A stretch of DNA of 64,000 nucleotides from an uncultured Bacilli bacterium (GTDB lineage: Bacteria; Bacillota_I; Bacilli_A; RF39; UBA660). How positions within the stretch are numbered: position 1 is the first letter of the stretch; each line of letters begins with the position of its first letter. A program made the translations under genes and the position numbers. Under the pieces are notes generated by a model that searched no databases, had not been told where the DNA came from, and was given only the letters and a program-made list of their open reading frames with translations. Shown here in pieces: positions 34,124-42,789 of the stretch. Location of the stretch: assembly GCA_910580185.1 (NCBI GenBank), contig CAJTWC010000001.1, forward strand, positions 177,497-241,496, read 5' to 3'.

Positions 34124-35047
34124 TTAACTTTCCATTATATTTAACTTATCAAGTAAACTATGCAAAGTAACCACTTCATTTATTTTAGTAATCTCAAACA
34201 CTTTTTTACCTAAATCTTTTAGTGATGCCCCTAAATGATATAACTCTTTTCTATCTAATATAATAAACCGATCATGAAAACAGTTAGTATATTTCACTTT
34301 TATTAATGGATACTCACTATTAAATTTATCTATATCCGTTTTTGTCAACTTACTTTTATTTTTATCAGTTATTAATAATATTGTTACATCTATATTTTTC
34401 TTAGATAATATATCCAATGTTACTTTATTAACATAATTATCTATTATTATGATTTCATTATTAGCTTTTCCTATTATATCTACTAATAAACTGTAAGAAT
34501 CATAGATTTCTCCATTAAAGAATAATTTACTTTTTAAATCTTCCTTCCTATCAAACTTATCAAATAATTTATTTATTTTTTCTTCATGATTAAATAACAT
34601 ATTTTTCATAACAGAAATATCATTTGCTAAAGAAATAGAATTATTATTTACAAAATTTCTTAACCCAACAAACTCTCTCATTATTTCTACGTTTACTTCT
34701 GAGGCTTCTTTGGTTCTTATAACACTAGAAAGCATAGCAATTCCCTCTTGAGTAAATACTCTTGGTAAATACTTTTTATGCTTACCAGTTTGTTTTTCTT
34801 TTAAGGTCACAAACTGTGACCTTAAAAAATTTGGATTAAGCATAAGCTCATTATATTCATTTTTGGTAATTTCAAAACTAAAATCTTCTGGAAATCTTTC
34901 AATGTTTCTTTTTACTGCTTGATTAAATGCTTTAGCGCCAGATTTATAACCATAAAGTTTTGCCAAATCAGCATCTAACATTACCTTTTTTCCACGAATT
35001 TCATAAATTATGTTTTTTATTTCTATTTTTTTCACTAAACTATGCAT
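34124..35047 (-). CDS. ORF6N-domain protein with PLD-like tail, copy A
   Basis: A 307-residue protein. The N-terminal ORF6N DNA-binding domain shows IIYEIRGKKVMLDADLAKLY, the linker VKRNIERFPEDFSFEIT and the closing VFTQEGIAMLSSVIRTKEA. A helical region follows, then a C-terminal domain with FHDRFIILD and YHLGASLKDLGKK, which resembles a phospholipase D-like fold with H-x-R in place of H-x-K; catalysis is doubtful. ORF6N proteins are typical of phages and accessory islands. Two more copies are at 62011 and 62977. The codons for FLRSQFVTLK form a perfect 13-bp inverted repeat (34799-34827), and the shared leader motif lies upstream. Confidence 0.85.
   Translation of the reverse strand: MHSLVKKIEIKNIIYEIRGKKVMLDADLAKLYGYKSGAKAFNQAVKRNIERFPEDFSFEITKNEYNELMLNPNFLRSQFVTLKEKQTGKHKKYLPRVFTQEGIAMLSSVIRTKEASEVNVEIMREFVGLRNFVNNNSISLANDISVMKNMLFNHEEKINKLFDKFDRKEDLKSKLFFNGEIYDSYSLLVDIIGKANNEIIIIDNYVNKVTLDILSKKNIDVTILLITDKNKSKLTKTDIDKFNSEYPLIKVKYTNCFHDRFIILDRKELYHLGASLKDLGKKVFEITKINEVVTLHSLLDKLNIMES
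34799..34827. repeat. Coding palindrome in ORF6N copy A
   Basis: 13-bp perfect arms (TTTTAAGGTCACA and complement) around a 3-base centre at 34812-34814. Encodes FLRSQFVTL; the equivalent codons in copies B and C form palindromes with other sequences. Confidence 0.92.
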
Positions 35048-35060
35048 ATTTTCCTCCCCC

Positions 35061-35102
35061 CAATTAATTATTAGACATAATTTTTAAAATCCCCCTTAAA
35101 AA
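35061..35102 (-). promoter_or_regulatory. Shared leader motif, copy 3 (ORF6N copy A)
   Basis: Minus strand: T-run, AAGGGGGATTTTAAAAATTATG, TCTAATAATTAATTGG, then GGGGAGG ribosome site. Confidence 0.45.
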
Positions 35103-35125
35103 TGCATAAAAAAAGAAAAATAAAT

Positions 35126-35539
35126 TTAATTATTTTTCTTTACAAAGATAGGTTCAATATTCGTAAAACAATTTTGTATTTCTAAAGGAAGATTATATAA
35201 AAATTTCTTTTTCATATTCTCTCTTATGTTATCCAGAACTATCACTCTAAGAAATCCATTATTATCATTTTTCAATTTAACAAATGAAGAATTCATATAC
35301 GCAAACATTGCAACATCATTAACTTTAATAATTGGCATTGCAATTCCAATTTCTTCCTCTATTCTTTCACATAATCTAGCAATTTCACAACCTACTTCTA
35401 CTATAGTTTGATTATCATTTGTAGTTGTTGCTAAATAAATTCCGATTATGTCTTCTATTTTAATATCCTTAGGATTAGACAATTCAACTAATTTATCATC
35501 CTTAAATACATATAATTTTCCAATAGTATTATTTCTCAT
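35126..35539 (-). CDS. Hypothetical protein, 137 residues
   Basis: Not recognised. A soluble alpha/beta protein without signal or membrane segment. It begins MRNNTIGKLYVFKDDKLVEL and contains EIARLCERIEEEIGI and MNSSFVKLKNDNNGFLRVIV. It stands between the ORF6N gene and the glycosylase gene, 24 bases after the latter's stop, so it is probably the last gene of the rsh-pap2-ogg transcript. No function can be proposed. Confidence 0.6.
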   Translation of the reverse strand: MRNNTIGKLYVFKDDKLVELSNPKDIKIEDIIGIYLATTTNDNQTIVEVGCEIARLCERIEEEIGIAMPIIKVNDVAMFAYMNSSFVKLKNDNNGFLRVIVLDNIRENMKKKFLYNLPLEIQNCFTNIEPIFVKKNN

Positions 35540-35562
35540 TAAAATACCTTCTTTCCATTAAT

Positions 35563-36393
35563 TTATTTATTTCTTCCATAATTAAATAAATACTGTATTG
35601 CTATACCACTATACTTTCCATATGTCTTAGTAGCAAACTCTCTTATGTTTTTTTCGCCTTCTATTTCATAGTCATTTTTCATAACCTTTTTAACCCAAGT
35701 ATCAATTGGAAAAACATCATATTTTTGATATGCAAATAAAAGTATACAAGATGCCACTTTAGGACCAATACCTACGTTTTGCATAAACTTATCTAAAGCG
35801 ACATTAGTATCAAGACTATAAAACTCTTCTAAATCTAATTCGTTGTTATTAAGTTTATCTACCATTGATTTTAAATATTTATCTCTAAATCCCACTTTAC
35901 AATTTCTATAGTCTTCCAGGCTTACGTCTTTTAAATCTTTATACTGTGGAAAAAGAAAGTATTCCTTATTATTAAAGATAACTTTTTTACCATAGTTCTT
36001 AGCAATGTTATTAAGTGCACTCGCTATCTGCGGCACCCCGTTATTAGCAGAAATAATATAAGACATAACGGTTTCAAATGGATCTTGTTTTATCATCATA
36101 AGACCACTTGAAAACTCAACTGCAGGTTTTATTTTTTCATCACTTTTAATTAAAAACTCATTCATAACACCATAATCATTATTTAAGTCAAAGTAATCCA
36201 TAACTACTTCTTTTAGTTTTTCTTCTTTATTTGATGATACACATAAATAATTATCTTCCATATGAACATTAATTACTCTATCTTTTATAACAATATCAAA
36301 ACTACCATCATCTAAAGGAAAAAATCTAAATATTTGTCCACAAGTTACCGTATCATTTAGCTTGAATGGTTTTTCTATCTTTATTTTTATCAT
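35563..36393 (-). CDS. ogg: 8-oxoguanine DNA glycosylase, OGG1/AlkA type
   Basis: A 276-residue base-excision repair enzyme. The N-terminal domain has TCGQIFRF (family GQ-FRW motif), followed by the helix-hairpin-helix GIGPKVASCILLFAYQK, where K is the expected Schiff-base lysine, and FPIDTWVKKVM with the catalytic aspartate. This lysine marks a bifunctional glycosylase/lyase of OGG1 type. Length is typical of clostridial OGG. The gene overlaps the PAP2 gene by 41 bases; start ATG 36393 has AAGGAG upstream. Confidence 0.9.
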   Translation of the reverse strand: MIKIKIEKPFKLNDTVTCGQIFRFFPLDDGSFDIVIKDRVINVHMEDNYLCVSSNKEEKLKEVVMDYFDLNNDYGVMNEFLIKSDEKIKPAVEFSSGLMMIKQDPFETVMSYIISANNGVPQIASALNNIAKNYGKKVIFNNKEYFLFPQYKDLKDVSLEDYRNCKVGFRDKYLKSMVDKLNNNELDLEEFYSLDTNVALDKFMQNVGIGPKVASCILLFAYQKYDVFPIDTWVKKVMKNDYEIEGEKNIREFATKTYGKYSGIAIQYLFNYGRNK

Positions 36394-37003
36394 TGTTAAA
36401 CTCCTTGTTCATAAACATATTAGATATTATAAGTATTATAGATCCTAGTATTAAACTTGCAACAACATCAGTTAAGTAATGTGCTCCAAAATATATTCTA
36501 CTTAACCCAGTTAATATAATCATTAATGAAAAACATATTAAAAGTGGTTTTCTAAATTTTCCATGTACTTTTTTATACACTAATAGCATAAGCGTTCCAT
36601 ATAGTAAAAGAGCTGATATCGTGTGTCCTGACGGATAACTAAACCCGCCTTGAACAATCCACTTCCAAGATGGTCTTACCCTTTTAATAATATTTTTTAA
36701 CACTTGCATTAAAACAACACCAATTGATACGTTTGCAATAACATACTTAAAATCAGAAAAAGCCTTATGTTTTAAAAATATTACTGAAGTTATACCTAGT
36801 AATGCAAATATTCCTGCAGTAGAAGCTAGATTTGTTATGACATATAAAAACTTAGTTATACCATTTCCTTTTAACTTTATTACGTTATTAAAAAAGCCCT
36901 CATCTATTATATCTACCTTACCATTAATAACAAAAATTGTAAGTAAAATAAATAACATTAAAAGTATTGCAATGAAATAATACTCTTTTCTTATTTTTTT
37001 CAT
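36353..37003 (-). CDS. PAP2-family membrane phosphatase
   Basis: A 216-residue protein with six membrane helices and the three phosphatase motifs: KNIIKRVRPSW (K-x6-RP), SYPSGHT, and SRIYFGAHYLTDVV (SR-x5-H-x3-D). Such enzymes hydrolyse undecaprenyl pyrophosphate or lipid phosphates on the outer face of the membrane, feeding cell-wall lipid carrier recycling. Start ATG 37003 has AAGGAG and lies two bases before the stop of the upstream Rel-like gene, so translation is coupled. Confidence 0.92.
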   Translation of the reverse strand: MKKIRKEYYFIAILLMLFILLTIFVINGKVDIIDEGFFNNVIKLKGNGITKFLYVITNLASTAGIFALLGITSVIFLKHKAFSDFKYVIANVSIGVVLMQVLKNIIKRVRPSWKWIVQGGFSYPSGHTISALLLYGTLMLLVYKKVHGKFRKPLLICFSLMIILTGLSRIYFGAHYLTDVVASLILGSIILIISNMFMNKEFNNDKNKDRKTIQAK

Positions 37004-37004
37004 T

Positions 37005-38402
37005 TTATGCTCCTTTTCTTAAAACATATACTAAATCCTCGTCACACAAAGCCTCATTATAATTATATAATCTCTTGCCATTAACATATACTTTATCTAT
37101 CTCTTCTTTATTATTGACCAAACCCGATATAAGAGCGTAATCAAGAGCAGTTTGCCCATCATGCATTTCAATTCTTTTACCCGTAGGTGTTCTAATTATT
37201 ATTACAGGCCTTAATATATTTTGATCTGCTTTCAATATAAATTCTTTATCTGACGGATGATTTTTATTTATCAAATCTACATTAGATTGTATGCTACTAA
37301 TAATATTATTAGTAGCTGGATTATCTTCATTTAATAAACCTAATCTGTTACATCTTTCCATATCATAACTTCTAATTCTTGCTTGCATACTCGTTTTTTT
37401 ATATTCTATTAGTGTATTAAGGCTCATATATCCATTTTGTTTTGGCGAGGCAATACGATCATCAAAGTATCCTTTTATTGGTTTTCCTAATGAGTGAACA
37501 GCGCCTAAAGTTGTATAACAATCATACGTGGTTGGAACAATAAATTTCATTCCTATTATATCTTTTATTTCCTCAAGTGATTTTCCTCTTTTTTCTATTT
37601 GTTTATAAATACCATACAAATTTTTTATTTTTATATTAAAGTCAAAAGTTATTCCTTTTTCAAAAAGTATTTCTTCAGCTAACGCACAAAACTCATTACA
37701 TAATATTTCTGATGATTTAATTATATTTTTTCTTAACTCATGATATTTAACAAAATTTTCAGGATCCAGATTAAATAAAGATGCGTTTTCCAAAAAGTCC
37801 TTAGCTTCATAAACTCCAGATATTCTAGCTAGCGGTACATATACATGTAAAGTTTCACTAGCAATTCTGATTCTTTTTTCCTCTTTAAAGCAGTCTAAAC
37901 TTTGAATGTTATCTAAGCGGTCAGCAATTTTTAATAATATTCCAAAAATACCATTTATCCCATATTTTGATACACTTTCAAGAATCTTTCTATGCGTTGC
38001 ATCCCTTGCTGCATCCTTATCTTTTATCCCATCTTTAGCCGCACTAATTTTGGTTACGGTATCAACTATCTCAGCAATACCATCACCAAAATCATCTGCT
38101 AACTTCTCTATGGTGTATTCAGTATCTTCTACGGTATCATGAAGTAATGCTGCGCAAACCAACTTATAGTTTCCGCCATAACTTGCAATTATGTTAGCAA
38201 CTGATAAGGGATGTGTTATATAAGGTTTATTACTAGATTTCCTTGGTGGACTAGTCCTATGTAATTTTTCAGCTTTTATATAAGCTTTTTCTACTAATTC
38301 TAATTCTTCTTGTGTAAGATAACTTAAATTAGCTTTTAATTCTTCAAAAGTATCAATTTGAAAATTTTGCATTTCTGGATAATAAGAATAGATTTTTTGC
38401 AC
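37005..38402 (-). CDS. Short Rel/SpoT-like protein (HD, degenerate synthetase, TGS)
   Basis: A 465-residue protein. The HD hydrolase domain is clear: ITHPLSVANI, LLHDTVEDTEYT and KIADRLDNIQ (usual DRLHN). The synthetase region that follows is recognisable (KNLYGIYKQIEKRG, TTYDCYTTLGAVHSLGKPIKG, IASPKQNGYMSLNT) but departs from the usual RF-D and GYQSLHT signatures. A TGS domain (RTPTGKRIEMHDGQTALDYA) closes it; the ACT domain of full-length Rel (about 730 residues) is absent. It may mostly hydrolyse (p)ppGpp. The GTG start at 38402 has GTAGGTGG four bases upstream; the TTG at 38420 precedes that site. Confidence 0.85.
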   Translation of the reverse strand: MQKIYSYYPEMQNFQIDTFEELKANLSYLTQEELELVEKAYIKAEKLHRTSPPRKSSNKPYITHPLSVANIIASYGGNYKLVCAALLHDTVEDTEYTIEKLADDFGDGIAEIVDTVTKISAAKDGIKDKDAARDATHRKILESVSKYGINGIFGILLKIADRLDNIQSLDCFKEEKRIRIASETLHVYVPLARISGVYEAKDFLENASLFNLDPENFVKYHELRKNIIKSSEILCNEFCALAEEILFEKGITFDFNIKIKNLYGIYKQIEKRGKSLEEIKDIIGMKFIVPTTYDCYTTLGAVHSLGKPIKGYFDDRIASPKQNGYMSLNTLIEYKKTSMQARIRSYDMERCNRLGLLNEDNPATNNIISSIQSNVDLINKNHPSDKEFILKADQNILRPVIIIRTPTGKRIEMHDGQTALDYALISGLVNNKEEIDKVYVNGKRLYNYNEALCDEDLVYVLRKGA

Positions 38403-38440
38403 AAAACCACCTACTTTCAACTATAATAACATAAAAACAA

Positions 38441-38467
38441 CAAAAAGCACCCTATAAAAGTGCTTTA
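38441..38467 (-). terminator. yvcK terminator
   Basis: AAAGCAC pairs with GTGCTTT around a 9-base loop, followed by TTTTG; overlaps the stop codon. Confidence 0.65.
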
Positions 38468-39412
38468 TTTTATTAATTCTTCAAATATTTTTAATGACAA
38501 CTTAATCGTATTATGTTTAAGTGAGTTACTTTTTACCACAACAAAGTTATCTTTAATAACGTTAACGTTTAATTTATTTATTTCATCTTTATCAATTTTA
38601 ACAGGATCTTTTTCTTCTTCACGATGATATTTTTCAATAAATTCTTTAGGAATTTTTCCATCATTTATTATTACAGTATCTACTTTTCTATTACCAAGGT
38701 GATCATTTAAAACTTTAATATGACCACTTACCGTAAAGTTATCTGTTTCACCTGGTTGCGTAAACATGTTACAAACATAAAGAATCTTACCCCTAGATTC
38801 ATCTATCGCTTTTATAACATCTTCACTTATTAAATTACAAGTGATACTAGTATATAAACTTCCCATACTAAGAATAATCATGTCTGCTTCTTTAATATTT
38901 TTTATAACCTCTGGAGTAATTTTGGGAGTTTCCTTATAGTATATGTCTTTTATACTTTTATCCGATGCAGTAATATTATGTTCACCTTCTACAATGCTTC
39001 CATCAGACATTTTTCCCATTAAGATAACGTTATCTTCTGTTAAAGGTAAAACCTTACCTTTCAAATTAAGAACCTTTGATAAAGACTCTATCCCGTCAGA
39101 CATATTTCCAGTTATATTGCAAAGTGCTGCAAGAAGTAAATTACCTACCGTATGTCCATTTAAATCACTCGTCGTGTTAAATCTATACTCAAGTAATTTT
39201 TCAAATAAAGGTTCTGTTTCGGAAAGTGATGCAATTACTCTTCTTAAATCTCCTACCGCTGGAATATCAAATTCTTCTCTTAACTTACCAGTAGACTTTC
39301 CATCATCACAAACTGATACTACGACCGATATATCAACAGGAAATTCCTTTAATCCTCTAACTAAGGTAGAAGTGCCAGTTCCACCACCTAATATAACTAC
39401 TTTCTTACTCAT
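38465..39412 (-). CDS. yvcK: YvcK / gluconeogenesis factor (UDP-GlcNAc-binding)
   Basis: A 315-residue CofD-like protein. The N-terminus VVILGGGTGTSTLVRGLKE and VSVCDDGKSTGKLREEF, AVGDLRRVIASLS and GHTVGNLLLAAL are family hallmarks. YvcK binds UDP-N-acetylglucosamine and adjusts carbon flow toward cell-wall synthesis in Bacilli, where it is often next to whiA and rapZ; those genes are not here. Start ATG 39412 has AAAGGTG eight bases upstream; GTG 39421 lies in that site. It overlaps the metallo-beta-lactamase gene by 8 bases. Confidence 0.93.
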   Translation of the reverse strand: MSKKVVILGGGTGTSTLVRGLKEFPVDISVVVSVCDDGKSTGKLREEFDIPAVGDLRRVIASLSETEPLFEKLLEYRFNTTSDLNGHTVGNLLLAALCNITGNMSDGIESLSKVLNLKGKVLPLTEDNVILMGKMSDGSIVEGEHNITASDKSIKDIYYKETPKITPEVIKNIKEADMIILSMGSLYTSITCNLISEDVIKAIDESRGKILYVCNMFTQPGETDNFTVSGHIKVLNDHLGNRKVDTVIINDGKIPKEFIEKYHREEEKDPVKIDKDEINKLNVNVIKDNFVVVKSNSLKHNTIKLSLKIFEELIK

Positions 39413-39938
39413 ATAAATCACCTTTCATGTAAGGGTTATTTTCTAACTCTTCTTTTAATGTTGTATTTTCTCCATGGCCTGGATATAGTTTTATATTTAA
39501 ATTATACTCTTTAATCATATCCAAACTTTTCATCATCTCATCAAAGTTTCCACCTTCAAGATCACATCTTCCAATAGTTCCTTTAAAAAGGAAATCTCCA
39601 ACGAACATAATTTTTTCATCTTTAAAATAGTATGTTACAGCATCTTCTTTATGCCCCGGGGTTAATATTATTTCAAATGAAAATGGTCCTACGTTCTGAT
39701 TTTTATTACTATTATAATCTATTACATCTACGTTATAATATTCTTTTACATCTTCTAATGCTCCTATATGATCAAAGTGATAATGAGTAACAAGAACTGC
39801 TAATACTTTTTTATTACCAACCATAGCTTTTATCTTATCAAAATCATCACCTGGATCTATAATAAGGCAATCATTATTTACCCAAACAACATAGCAATTT
39901 TCTTCTAAATAACCCGTTTCTATCTTTTCTATTTTCAT
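39405..39938 (-). CDS. Metallo-beta-lactamase fold hydrolase, glyoxalase II-like
   Basis: A 177-residue hydrolase with the metal ligands in VTHYHFDHIGAL (HxHxDH), TPGHKEDAVTYYF, FVGDFLFKGTIGRCDLEGG and LYPGHGENTTL. The short form without the C-terminal HAGH domain is common in Bacillota and acts on thioesters such as lactoyl-thiols, though the substrate is not certain. It sits between an exonuclease-like gene and yvcK with 2-8 base spacing, so the three are co-transcribed. Confidence 0.9.
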   Translation of the reverse strand: MKIEKIETGYLEENCYVVWVNNDCLIIDPGDDFDKIKAMVGNKKVLAVLVTHYHFDHIGALEDVKEYYNVDVIDYNSNKNQNVGPFSFEIILTPGHKEDAVTYYFKDEKIMFVGDFLFKGTIGRCDLEGGNFDEMMKSLDMIKEYNLNIKLYPGHGENTTLKEELENNPYMKGDLYE

Positions 39939-39940
39939 AA

Positions 39941-40396
39941 TTAAAGTTCCTTTATCAAAGCTTCATAAAGTAAATCAACTAAATAATTGCTAGGTTCTAA
40001 TCCATACTTATTCATAAGTCTATCAAATACTTCATCATCTACATCTAAACCTAAATATTTAAATACAGATTCTTTTTTATTCTCTATATCACTTAAATAG
40101 TTTCTAGTATATTCATTATCTATTATTAAAAGTGGTAAATCTTCTATAAATTTCTTAAAGTGATTCATTATTGTTTTAGATGTCTTAACATACTTAAAAG
40201 ACTCGTTATCATAATCTAACATCCTAAGTATTTCTGGAATCTTTATCTTTTTCTTATCTAATCTATAATCAAATCTATCAACTAATTTTATACCATTTAT
40301 TTTAAGTGCTGAAAGCTGGGCTATATCACCTACTTCTGGATTAACAGCGGTTGGTACTATTTCTAATATAATGTATTTTTTCTTATTTAAGTCCAT
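39941..40396 (-). CDS. DnaQ-fold exonuclease-like protein lacking the catalytic D-x-E
   Basis: A 151-residue protein. Its opening KKYIILEIVPTAVNPEVGDIAQLSALKI follows the pattern of DEDD exonucleases (V-x-F-D-x-E-T-T-G-x-x-P then I-x-x-I-x-A), but the D-x-E reads E-x-V. A later acidic position (IDNEYTRNYL) resembles the Exo II region. It is shorter than working family members. The sequence suggests an exonuclease relative that has lost activity and may serve as a binding module; homology itself is inference from pattern and should be treated as moderate. Confidence 0.45.
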   Translation of the reverse strand: MDLNKKKYIILEIVPTAVNPEVGDIAQLSALKINGIKLVDRFDYRLDKKKIKIPEILRMLDYDNESFKYVKTSKTIMNHFKKFIEDLPLLIIDNEYTRNYLSDIENKKESVFKYLGLDVDDEVFDRLMNKYGLEPSNYLVDLLYEALIKEL

Positions 40397-40456
40397 AATA
40401 TACCTTCTTCCTTTAGTATTACAATTGTATAATTTCTAAAGATTAAAGTCAAATTA

Positions 40457-40482
40457 AAAAGGAAAACTATCTACTAGTTTTC
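40457..40482 (-). terminator. Terminator of the 40.5-kb hypothetical gene
   Basis: GAAAACTA pairs with TAGTTTTC around a 5-base loop, then CTTTTT; overlaps the stop codon. Confidence 0.75.
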
Positions 40483-41414
40483 TTTCCATATATTATTTCA
40501 TTAACCGCATCTTTTAAAGAAATATCAGTATATTTTTTATTTTTAGGTTCAACATACTCCCAATTATCATCTGTGTAAACTTTTCCCGGAAATATTGAAC
40601 TAAGAAAAACTCTATTAGGGTATCCAACTTTTGCAATTACCATATCTTTATTCTTATAAGAAATATAAAATTTAGCAGAATGATCTTTATCGAATTCTCC
40701 TTCTTTATATCCTAACTTTCCAACTTTTTCAAAAGTAGTTAAATATTCATCTAAGCTTTTAAATTCTTCTTTCATAACATCCTCTGGAATATTAACTATC
40801 ATACTGTTACCATGTACCCTTCTTATAACATATTTATTTCCATTATAGTCTACTATTTCATATAAGTATGTATACCTTTTATTATTTTTGTCATTCGAAT
40901 TAAGATTCTTTTGTTTCTTATTAATTCTAAAATAAATAGTACCACTTTGCTTTAAAATTTCATCATATAACTTCTTTTCTTTTAAACTAAAAAAATCCAC
41001 TAAAGAGAAAAATTCTTCTAAAAATAATTCGTCAAATCTATACTCAGTAAAATCTCCCCAATATATTGCGTTATATAATTTATATATAATTTCTTTTGAA
41101 ATCTTACTAAAACCTAATTCAAATTCCTCTTTTGAAATATCATAACCATGTTCTTTTAACTTATCTTCTAAATACTCCTTTACCGTCTGCACTTTATCAG
41201 GTTTATTTGCTGCCTCTATAGCCTTTTTCATTTGTTCTTCTTGATAAAGTAAATCATATTCCGCTAATGCCTTTTTAGCTAGTCTAATTTTTTCTTTATC
41301 ATCTATTTGTTTATCTTCCAAAAATTTTTTTAAATCATCTTTTGTTACATTATAACCATAACTTAAAAATACTAAACTTAAACCATCTAATTTTTCATCT
41401 GGTATATTAATCAT
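40467..41414 (-). CDS. Hypothetical protein, 315 residues
   Basis: Not recognised. A soluble charged protein with no signal. The first 70 residues contain two helical repeats of the sort DDLKKFLEDKQIDDKEKIRLAKK; residues 75-165 are again helical; from about 165 on the protein is beta-rich (KRYTYLYEIVDYNGNKYVIRRV, FYISYKNKDMVIAKVG). Between yvcK-operon genes and a convergent membrane gene, with its own terminator. No functional clue from neighbours. Confidence 0.6.
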   Translation of the reverse strand: MINIPDEKLDGLSLVFLSYGYNVTKDDLKKFLEDKQIDDKEKIRLAKKALAEYDLLYQEEQMKKAIEAANKPDKVQTVKEYLEDKLKEHGYDISKEEFELGFSKISKEIIYKLYNAIYWGDFTEYRFDELFLEEFFSLVDFFSLKEKKLYDEILKQSGTIYFRINKKQKNLNSNDKNNKRYTYLYEIVDYNGNKYVIRRVHGNSMIVNIPEDVMKEEFKSLDEYLTTFEKVGKLGYKEGEFDKDHSAKFYISYKNKDMVIAKVGYPNRVFLSSIFPGKVYTDDNWEYVEPKNKKYTDISLKDAVNEIIYGKKTSR

Positions 41415-41579
41415 ATTGAACCTCGCTTTTTAAATGAAAATATAATACCATTGCAGACTTTATATGTCAATTAGTAAAATTCATACTAAAAGATGTAAGA
41501 AGTAGTATTCTTACATCGCATATTTTTTGTAAAGAATAAATTAACTTATACTATTCATAATATTTAACAGGAGGTTTAT

Positions 41580-42107
41580 ATGAATAAAACTAAAAAATTA
41601 AAAATACTTGGAGTAATATTAACTTTCTTTCTTACCTTTCCACTTCATTTTTTATACAATAAATTACCATGCTTTCTAACAAGCATAATTGCACCAGTTA
41701 ATGAAAGTATAGCCGAACATATGAAAATACTATTTGGAAGTATATTAATATCTGGAGTTATTCAAAAAATAATAGTTAAAACAAAAAAGTTAGATATTAA
41801 CAACGTATGTATATCTAATTTTACCGCAGCCTTAGTATCTATTCCTATTTTTCTAGCAATGTATTTACCAGTTTATAACGGAGTTGGAGAAAATTTGCCT
41901 GTTACCATTATAATAATGTTTATAGCAATAGTAATAGCAGAAATAATATCTTATTTAATTATGAAAAAAGAGGATTTAAAACTAGAAAATATGGCAATAA
42001 TATTCGCAATTACAGTTTATGTTATATTCGGACTTTTAACTTACTTTCCACTAGAACACGAATTGTTTTTAGATCCAATAACATTAATTTATGGAATTAA
42101 AAACTAG
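41580..42107 (+). CDS. DUF6512-like membrane protein
   Basis: A 175-residue protein with about five helices. The segment IIAPVNESIAEHMKILFGSIL matches the conserved P-V-N-E-S-x-x-E-H motif of the DUF6512 family of small membrane proteins, whose role is unknown. Start ATG 41580 has AGGAGG upstream. It is convergent with a TasA-like gene and shares a bidirectional terminator with it. Confidence 0.68.
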   Translation: MNKTKKLKILGVILTFFLTFPLHFLYNKLPCFLTSIIAPVNESIAEHMKILFGSILISGVIQKIIVKTKKLDINNVCISNFTAALVSIPIFLAMYLPVYNGVGENLPVTIIIMFIAIVIAEIISYLIMKKEDLKLENMAIIFAITVYVIFGLLTYFPLEHELFLDPITLIYGIKN

Positions 42108-42124
42108 GTTTTTACCTAGTTTTT
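42099..42124. terminator. Bidirectional terminator (DUF6512-like gene / TasA-like gene)
   Basis: AAAAACTAGGT pairs with ACCTAGTTTTT around a 4-base loop; T runs on both strands. Confidence 0.85.
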
Positions 42125-42755
42125 AATCTGCTTGTACATAATTAATTGTAATCGGTGTTGTTTCATCTACTATCGTGAAATTATTTTCTGGTAATTTTTC
42201 TGCATTATAGTTATATTCTACCACTAACTTAACACGTTTGGTTTCTCCTGCGTTTAAAACATCATTTTTCTTAACCAATTTACCAGTATCAGAATAATAT
42301 AATCCATATTTTATCATTTCAACATAAACACCTAAGTCAGTACTATTTATATAGTTATCATTATTAAAATCAAAATTGTTACAACTTTCATCTAATTTAT
42401 TATTCATACATAATAATATTTTTTGGGGCATATCAACAGAAGATATAAGTGCATCTACGGTTCCAGCATTTACTATGTCAAACTCATATATCACGCTATC
42501 TCCTGGCTTTGTTACCGTTGCAGTATATCCGGTAATTGATGTTCCTGATAAGCTAGGCTTTGTAGTAGTTGCTGCTCCTTCTATTACTGGTTCACTTAAG
42601 TTTGCAAAATGTATATCCCATGTGGCTGCATCAACTGATGCGCTACCGTTTATCGTTAGCGTTTGTGATAAAGCTGCAAAAGCAACAGTTAGCCCTAGCA
42701 CTGCTACTATTAGTGCTACTAAACTTAACACTTTTATTTTTCTTTCTTTTTCCAC
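42123..42755 (-). CDS. TasA/CalY-like secreted protein with dockerin-like calcium loop, distant copy
   Basis: A 210-residue paralogue of the 22551 protein placed about 20 kb away. Leader EKERKIKVLSLVALIVAVLGLTVAFAALS, then LTINGSASVDAATWDIHFANLS. It has FDFNNDNYINSTDLGVYVEM, a good dockerin-type calcium loop (D-x-N-x-D-x-x-I-N-S-x-D), after two cysteines. The GTG start at 42755 follows AGGAGATG. Its promoter has a G10 run with a 16-bp spacer. Export and maturation would depend on the SipW-like peptidase of the 19-kb locus. Confidence 0.83.
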   Translation of the reverse strand: MEKERKIKVLSLVALIVAVLGLTVAFAALSQTLTINGSASVDAATWDIHFANLSEPVIEGAATTTKPSLSGTSITGYTATVTKPGDSVIYEFDIVNAGTVDALISSVDMPQKILLCMNNKLDESCNNFDFNNDNYINSTDLGVYVEMIKYGLYYSDTGKLVKKNDVLNAGETKRVKLVVEYNYNAEKLPENNFTIVDETTPITINYVQAD

Positions 42756-42789
42756 TTTTTCATCTCCTATTTTCTTATTTTACATGTTG

